Notes under the pieces: generated by a model
What the model saw: only the letters and a program-made list of their open reading frames with translations
What the model was told of the DNA's origin: nothing
The model's database searches: none
Program-made: the position numbers and the translations under genes
Shown here: in pieces, positions 6,367 through 9,934 of the stretch
How the letters are laid out: each line of letters begins with the position of its first letter
Numbering within the stretch: position 1 is the first letter of the stretch
Source: Gemmatimonadales bacterium
GTDB taxonomy: Bacteria; Gemmatimonadota; Gemmatimonadetes; Gemmatimonadales; GWC2-71-9
NCBI GenBank assembly: GCA_013812695.1
Contig: JACCSZ010000096.1
Location: 1 to 9,934, forward strand
Reading direction: 5' to 3'
DNA: 9,934 nucleotides

Positions 6367-8274
6367 ATGTTCAATCGTCTCACGGCCATGGCCTTTGCTG
6401 GACTGGCGCTGGCCGGCGCCGCGAACGCTCAGACGCCGGACAGCACGACAGCCGCTTCTCCATTTCGCCCGCTGGCCCTTCCCGCGCCCAACGACCTGCG
6501 CACCGGCGCGGGTCGTCCGGGGCGGGCCTACTGGCAGCAGCGTGTGGATTATCGCATCGATGCCACGCTCGATCCCTCGCGGCAGGAGCTGCGTGGCCGC
6601 GAGACGATCCACTATGTGAACCGGAGCCCCGACGCGCTTCCGTACATATGGATCTTTCTCGAGCAGAACATCTGCGCGCCCGGCAGCGTCACGACGCAGC
6701 TCGACCAGCCGCCGCTCGTGTTCCTCGGATCGACCTTCGACTTCTCATGCAAGGGGTTCGAGGGCGGGGTGACGCTGGAGCACGTGCGCGTCGGCCTGCG
6801 TCCCGTGGCGACAACGGTGGTGGGGACGACGATGCGCGTCGATCTCCCGCGGCCGCTCGCGCCGGGGCGGTTCGTGGATCTGGACATCGGATGGCGATTC
6901 CCGGTGCCGGAGTACGGGGCCGGGCGGATGGGCCGCGACGGCACGCTGTATACGCTCGGTCAGTGGTATCCGCGGGTCGCGGTCTACGACGACGTCCGCG
7001 GCTGGAATCACGAGCCATATATCGGGGGCGGAGAGTTCTACCTCGAGTATGGCCGGTTCGACGTGGCGCTGACGGTGCCGGCCGAGTACGTCGTCGGCGC
7101 GACAGGCGTGTTGATGAACCCGCGGGAAGTTCTGACCCCGGTGCAGCGGGCGCGGCTCGCACAGGCCCGGGGCTCGGCGACGCCCGTCGCCATCATCAGC
7201 GCAGACGAAGCGGGGCACTCCGAGCGCACGCGCCCGGCCGGCGGCGGCACCCGGGTCTGGCGCTTCACCGCGGACAGCGTCCGTGACTTCGCCTTCGGCA
7301 CCGCGCCCGATTTCCGCTGGGACGCGAGCGGGTACCGGAACGCGCTCGTGCACACACTCTACCGGCCGACGGCGCCCGAGTGGGAGGAAGCCAACCGGAT
7401 GGTGCGCGACGCCCTCGAGTACTTCAGTGAGCAGTGGTACCGGTATCCGTATCCGCACATCACCAGCATCGAGGGGCCGGTCGAAGGGATGGAGTATCCG
7501 ATGATCACCTTCGATCCCCGGGCCCCGAGCCGTGAGGAGCGCCAGTGGGTCCTGGCCCATGAGCTCGGCCATCAATGGATGCCGATGATCGTCGGCTCGA
7601 ACGAGCGGCTCTACCCGTGGATGGACGAGGGCTTCAATACGTTCATCGATCTCGCGAATGCGGCGCGCTACTTCGCGGGGACGGCGTATGGCGACAGCAT
7701 CGGAGTCCACCCGCTGCATCTCAACGAGGACCACGCGATTCCGGGGCGGGAGCAGCCGCTGATCAGCCGCCCGGTGGAGTCGCGCGATCTGTTCTGGACC
7801 GGCTATCAGAAGCCGGCGCTCATGTTGCAGACCCTGCGCCACGAGGTGCTCGGCCGGGACCGGTTCGATCACGCGTTCCGCGCGTATCTGCGGGCATGGG
7901 CCTATAAGCACCCCACGCCCGCCGACTTCTTCCGGATCATGCGCGACGCGTCGGGCATGGATCTCGATTTCTTCTGGCGCGACTGGGTGTACACGACCGC
8001 GCGACTGGACCAGGCGGTGGATTCGGTGGCGACGGTCGAGAACGAGCAGAAGGTGTTCCTGTCCAACCGGGCTACGATGACGCTGCCAGTCGAGATGGAG
8101 CTCACTTACGCGGAGGGCGCTCCCGAGCGCGTCCGGCTGCCGGTGGAGATGTGGAACCTGGGGCCGCGGTTCGCCTACCGCGTGCGGGGCGGGAGGCGGG
8201 TGACCGGCGTGGTGGTCGATCCGCGCGGAGTACTCCCCGACGTGGATCGCGGGAATAACCGGGTGACGCGCTGA
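6367..8274 (+). CDS. Secreted M1-family metallopeptidase (aminopeptidase-like)
   Basis: The 635-residue product starts with a Sec signal peptide: hydrophobic residues 7-20 ending at ANAQ, with cleavage likely after Ala21. An N-terminal beta-rich region (about 55-315) is followed by a catalytic domain. The zinc site is the exact gluzincin pattern HExxH-x18-E: HELGH at 398-402 and Glu421 in WMDEGFN. The M1 exopeptidase signature GAMEN appears as GMEYP (374-378), a variant seen in divergent M1 proteins. Tyr480 (WTGYQKP) fits the transition-state tyrosine. GGAG at 6358-6361 lies 5 nt before the ATG and supports this start. It is the only plus-strand gene and is divergent from the SDR-que operon. 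It probably degrades peptides in the periplasm or outside; whether it trims N-termini is uncertain because of the GAMEN variant. Confidence 0.95.
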   Translation: MFNRLTAMAFAGLALAGAANAQTPDSTTAASPFRPLALPAPNDLRTGAGRPGRAYWQQRVDYRIDATLDPSRQELRGRETIHYVNRSPDALPYIWIFLEQNICAPGSVTTQLDQPPLVFLGSTFDFSCKGFEGGVTLEHVRVGLRPVATTVVGTTMRVDLPRPLAPGRFVDLDIGWRFPVPEYGAGRMGRDGTLYTLGQWYPRVAVYDDVRGWNHEPYIGGGEFYLEYGRFDVALTVPAEYVVGATGVLMNPREVLTPVQRARLAQARGSATPVAIISADEAGHSERTRPAGGGTRVWRFTADSVRDFAFGTAPDFRWDASGYRNALVHTLYRPTAPEWEEANRMVRDALEYFSEQWYRYPYPHITSIEGPVEGMEYPMITFDPRAPSREERQWVLAHELGHQWMPMIVGSNERLYPWMDEGFNTFIDLANAARYFAGTAYGDSIGVHPLHLNEDHAIPGREQPLISRPVESRDLFWTGYQKPALMLQTLRHEVLGRDRFDHAFRAYLRAWAYKHPTPADFFRIMRDASGMDLDFFWRDWVYTTARLDQAVDSVATVENEQKVFLSNRATMTLPVEMELTYAEGAPERVRLPVEMWNLGPRFAYRVRGGRRVTGVVVDPRGVLPDVDRGNNRVTR

Positions 8275-8310
8275 TCATCGTCATCTCGAGCCAATCATTG
8301 TCATCCCGGG
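8274..8310. repeat. Degenerate 17-bp tandem direct repeat
   Basis: ATCATCGTCATCTCGAG (8274-8290) is repeated as ATCATTGTCATCCCGGG (8294-8310) with 14 of 17 bases identical and a 20-bp period. The second copy runs into the left arm of the long inverted repeat, so the first looks like a decayed partial copy of that arm. The first copy begins on the last base of the peptidase stop codon. Confidence 0.6.
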
Positions 8311-8379
8311 CGGAACGAGAGATCTGGCCAGGCCGTGTTCGAACGGGGTGAACAGATCCCTCGCTCCGCTCGGGATGAC
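8300..8379. repeat. Long imperfect inverted repeat (27-bp arms) between convergent genes
   Basis: The left arm 8300-8326 begins GTCATCCCGGGCGG and the right arm 8353-8379 ends CCGCTCGGGATGAC. They are complementary at 24 of 27 positions around a 26-nt loop. The arms match a GTCATCCCGAGC...GAGGGATCT type of intergenic repeat that I associate with dispersed palindromic elements in several bacterial groups. It sits between the ends of the M1 gene and the M50 gene, ending 7 nt before the latter's stop. It could form a stable hairpin at both mRNA 3' ends, although no T-run follows either side. Confidence 0.75.
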
Positions 8380-8386
8380 GCGTGGC

Positions 8387-9466
8387 TCAGCCCAGCGCGC
8401 GCCGGACCAGCAACAGGTCGGTGATGTTGTCCATGGTGAGCAATCCGACCAGCGAGCCGGCCGCGTCCACGACCGGCAGCGCCGGGAGCCCGCTCGCGCG
8501 CAGGCGGTCGAGCGCCTCCTGAAAGCCGAGCGTCGGAGCCACCGTCGGCGCCGACGGCGTCATCGCTTCGGCCACGGACGCGCCTGGCCCGCGCTGGCTC
8601 AACCCGCGGATCAGGTTATCGCGCGTGAGCATCCCTTCGGTTCGGCCGAGGTTATCCACCACCGGGAATTCACGCTGCTCGCCCGCGAGGAGCAGATCGA
8701 CGGCCTGCGACAGCGTCGCGTGTACCGGAATCCGCTGGAACTGGGTCACCATCATCTGCGAGACCTGCAGCCCCTGGCCTGCCATCCGCGTAGCGACCGC
8801 GCCAGCCTCGCTCCCTGCGCCGAGAAAGATGAAGAAGGCCACCAGCATGGTGAGCGGCGCGTCCATCATCACGCCCAGAATGCCCAGCCCCACCGCGAAG
8901 ATCTGTCCCACCGTGCCCGCGATGCGGGTGGCGCGCACCAGACCTAACCGGTACGCGAGCAGCGCGCGGAGCACCCGCCCGCCATCCAGCGGAAAGGCCG
9001 GCAGGAGATTGAAGGCGAGCACGAAGAGGTTCGAGACCAGGAGGCGCACCACCAACGGCGTGCCGGGTCCGAACGGATCGCGGAGCACGACCGCCTGGCC
9101 CGTCGCCAGGGCCACCAGGAACAGCAGGAGAATGATCGCCAACGTGACCGCCGGCCCCGCCAGCGCGATCAGCAGCTCCTGCCTCGGCACATCTGGGATC
9201 CGCTCCAGCCGTGCCACGCCGCCGATCGGCAGCAGCAGGATGTCGGGCGTCCGCACTCCGAAGCGCCGAGCCATGGTGACGTGGCCGAACTCGTGCAGCA
9301 GGATGCAGAGGAAGAACGCGAGCAGGAGGAGCATTTCCGCGACGGCGGCCGCCGTACCCGCCTCCCGGTACGCCAGATAGCCGAAGTACGCCAGCAGCAG
9401 GAGAAAGGTCACATGGACCTTGATCTCCGTGCCCTTGATCCGTCCGAGCGTGTACGACCACTGCAT
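8387..9466 (-). CDS. M50-family (site-2 protease-like) membrane metallopeptidase with two CBS domains
   Basis: The 359-residue product is a polytopic membrane protein with hydrophobic segments at about 18-33, 42-60, 98-122, 137-156 and 185-216. The intramembrane zinc site is HEFGH (58-62), plus NLLPAFPLDGGR (153-164), which supplies the third ligand Asp161. Two CBS repeats follow at about 237-292 and 298-356 (AMTPSAPTVAPTL is typical of the second). CBS pairs often sense adenosine nucleotides. This is the layout of Rip3-type site-2 proteases, which cleave transmembrane proteins such as anti-sigma factors; the target here is unknown. The ATG at 9466 is chosen because a GGGGGG purine run lies 7 nt upstream. 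The ATG at 9481 adds five residues and has no Shine-Dalgarno. The gene is separated from the M1 gene by the inverted repeat. Confidence 0.95.
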   Translation of the reverse strand: MQWSYTLGRIKGTEIKVHVTFLLLLAYFGYLAYREAGTAAAVAEMLLLLAFFLCILLHEFGHVTMARRFGVRTPDILLLPIGGVARLERIPDVPRQELLIALAGPAVTLAIILLLFLVALATGQAVVLRDPFGPGTPLVVRLLVSNLFVLAFNLLPAFPLDGGRVLRALLAYRLGLVRATRIAGTVGQIFAVGLGILGVMMDAPLTMLVAFFIFLGAGSEAGAVATRMAGQGLQVSQMMVTQFQRIPVHATLSQAVDLLLAGEQREFPVVDNLGRTEGMLTRDNLIRGLSQRGPGASVAEAMTPSAPTVAPTLGFQEALDRLRASGLPALPVVDAAGSLVGLLTMDNITDLLLVRRALG

Positions 9467-9511
9467 CGCTGCGCCCCCCATCGGCCGCGACGACGCGCGG
9501 GCTCCTGGGAA

Positions 9512-9517
9512 GATATA
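9512..9517 (-). promoter_or_regulatory. Candidate -10 box (TATATC) for the M50 gene
   Basis: On the minus strand GGGTATATCTT lies in the 80-nt gap after the upstream gene and about 45 nt before the M50 start. TATATC resembles the -10 consensus, and CAGGAG follows it. No clear -35 is present. A short CCGG-ACG-CCGG stem just upstream is too small to call a terminator for the preceding gene. Confidence 0.3.
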
Positions 9518-9545
9518 CCCGGCGTCCGGCGCGGCTGTTCGCCGT

Positions 9546-9934
9546 CTAGCCGACGACCCGTACCCGCAACGGGGCTCGCGACGTGAACCGAAGCGCGGGC
9601 GACGCCGCGCACACCGTTCTGGCCTCCGCAAACGGCTCGCGCACCGGATGCCGCTCCGCCCAGCTGGCGAGCGCGCGCCGGAAGATGATCTGGGCCTCGA
9701 CCGACGGCAGGTTGAAGTGCCGGACGTAGTGCATGATGGCGTCGTCCGGACCCATCTCGTCCTCGAGCAGGGCCACCGCCTCCAGCGCCATCGCCACGTG
9801 CGTGGCAGCGACCGCCTCGTCCGAGAGCGAGGCCGCCATGCGGCAGCCGAGGCTGGTCTCCTCCTGGAGGTGCGCGCGCCGGCGGACCGCATCGATCAGC
9901 TGATCCGGGCGGAGCTGCGTCCACCCGCCGAGCG
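9546..9934 (-). CDS. C-terminal part of a protein of unknown function, 5' end cut by window edge
   Basis: A frame open to the window edge ends at TAG 9546-9548 and gives the last 128 residues or so of a longer protein. An internal ATG at 9839 would give only 97 residues, but the frame continues upstream without a stop and with similar composition (LRPDQLIDAVRRRAHLQEET), so a longer protein is more likely. The segment looks largely helical, with landmarks LEDEMGPDDAIMHYVRHFNL and FRRALASWAERHP. No catalytic motif, signal or membrane helix is visible in this part. I do not recognise the family. It lies 79 nt upstream of the M50 gene on the same strand. It could be co-transcribed, but a candidate promoter sits between them. 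Confidence 0.7.
   Translation of the reverse strand, partial: LGGWTQLRPDQLIDAVRRRAHLQEETSLGCRMAASLSDEAVAATHVAMALEAVALLEDEMGPDDAIMHYVRHFNLPSVEAQIIFRRALASWAERHPVREPFAEARTVCAASPALRFTSRAPLRVRVVG

Noticed and set aside
6745..7911. Minus-strand 388-codon frame inside the M1 peptidase gene
   Set aside because: It is opposite a gene with an intact signal peptide and zinc site, and its translation is low-complexity Arg/Pro/Ala-rich.
8327..8352. GTTCGAA resembling a tRNA T-loop
   Set aside because: No acceptor stem, anticodon arm or D arm can be built around it; it lies in the loop of the inverted repeat.
1..9934. CRISPR array, insertion sequence, integrase, or defence or biosynthetic cluster
   Set aside because: No regularly spaced repeats, transposase or integrase motifs, or known defence domains were seen; the genes are ordinary metabolic, peptidase and signalling families.

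Overview
This is a high-GC bacterial window with seven well-supported complete genes and one partial gene at each edge. The base composition, the mix of M1 and M50 metallopeptidases, and the family of GTCATCCCG...GGGATCT intergenic repeats suggest a Gemmatimonadota-like soil or environmental bacterium. That placement is an inference; nothing in the window fixes the taxon. All confident genes lie on the minus strand except the M1 peptidase at 6367-8274.

Layout. Positions 1-940 (minus) hold the N-terminal part of a GAF-GGDEF cyclic-di-GMP signalling protein, cut by the window edge before its catalytic motif. Positions 941-1175 are non-coding but contain a palindrome, a nested stem-loop closed by a perfect 9-bp helix, and a strong hairpin followed by a T-rich run. 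Together these look like a small structured RNA read on the plus strand. Positions 1176-6096 (minus) look like one operon read from right to left: an SRPBCC-SDR fusion (TIGR01777/YfcH type), queC, queE, a divergent RelA/SpoT-like HD protein, and a secreted 5'-nucleotidase-type metallophosphatase. Gaps within it are 19 nt or less, with a 4-nt queC/queE overlap. Positions 6097-6366 form the divergent control region between this operon and the plus-strand secreted M1 aminopeptidase-like gene, and may hold a 28-codon leader ORF. Positions 8275-8386 separate convergent genes and contain a long imperfect inverted repeat. Positions 8387-9466 (minus) encode a site-2-protease-like M50 membrane peptidase with two CBS domains. 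Positions 9546-9934 (minus) hold the C-terminal end of an unrecognised protein.

How the genes fit together. QueE and QueC catalyse consecutive steps from carboxy-tetrahydropterin to preQ0, the precursor of queuosine in tRNA. The neighbouring HD protein and nucleotidase could act on nucleotides, but both have substitutions at expected metal-site residues, so their activity cannot be assumed. No known or clearly new defence or mobile system is visible. The most interesting items are the candidate structured RNA at 1057-1194 and the HD protein with an altered active site inside the preQ0 operon.
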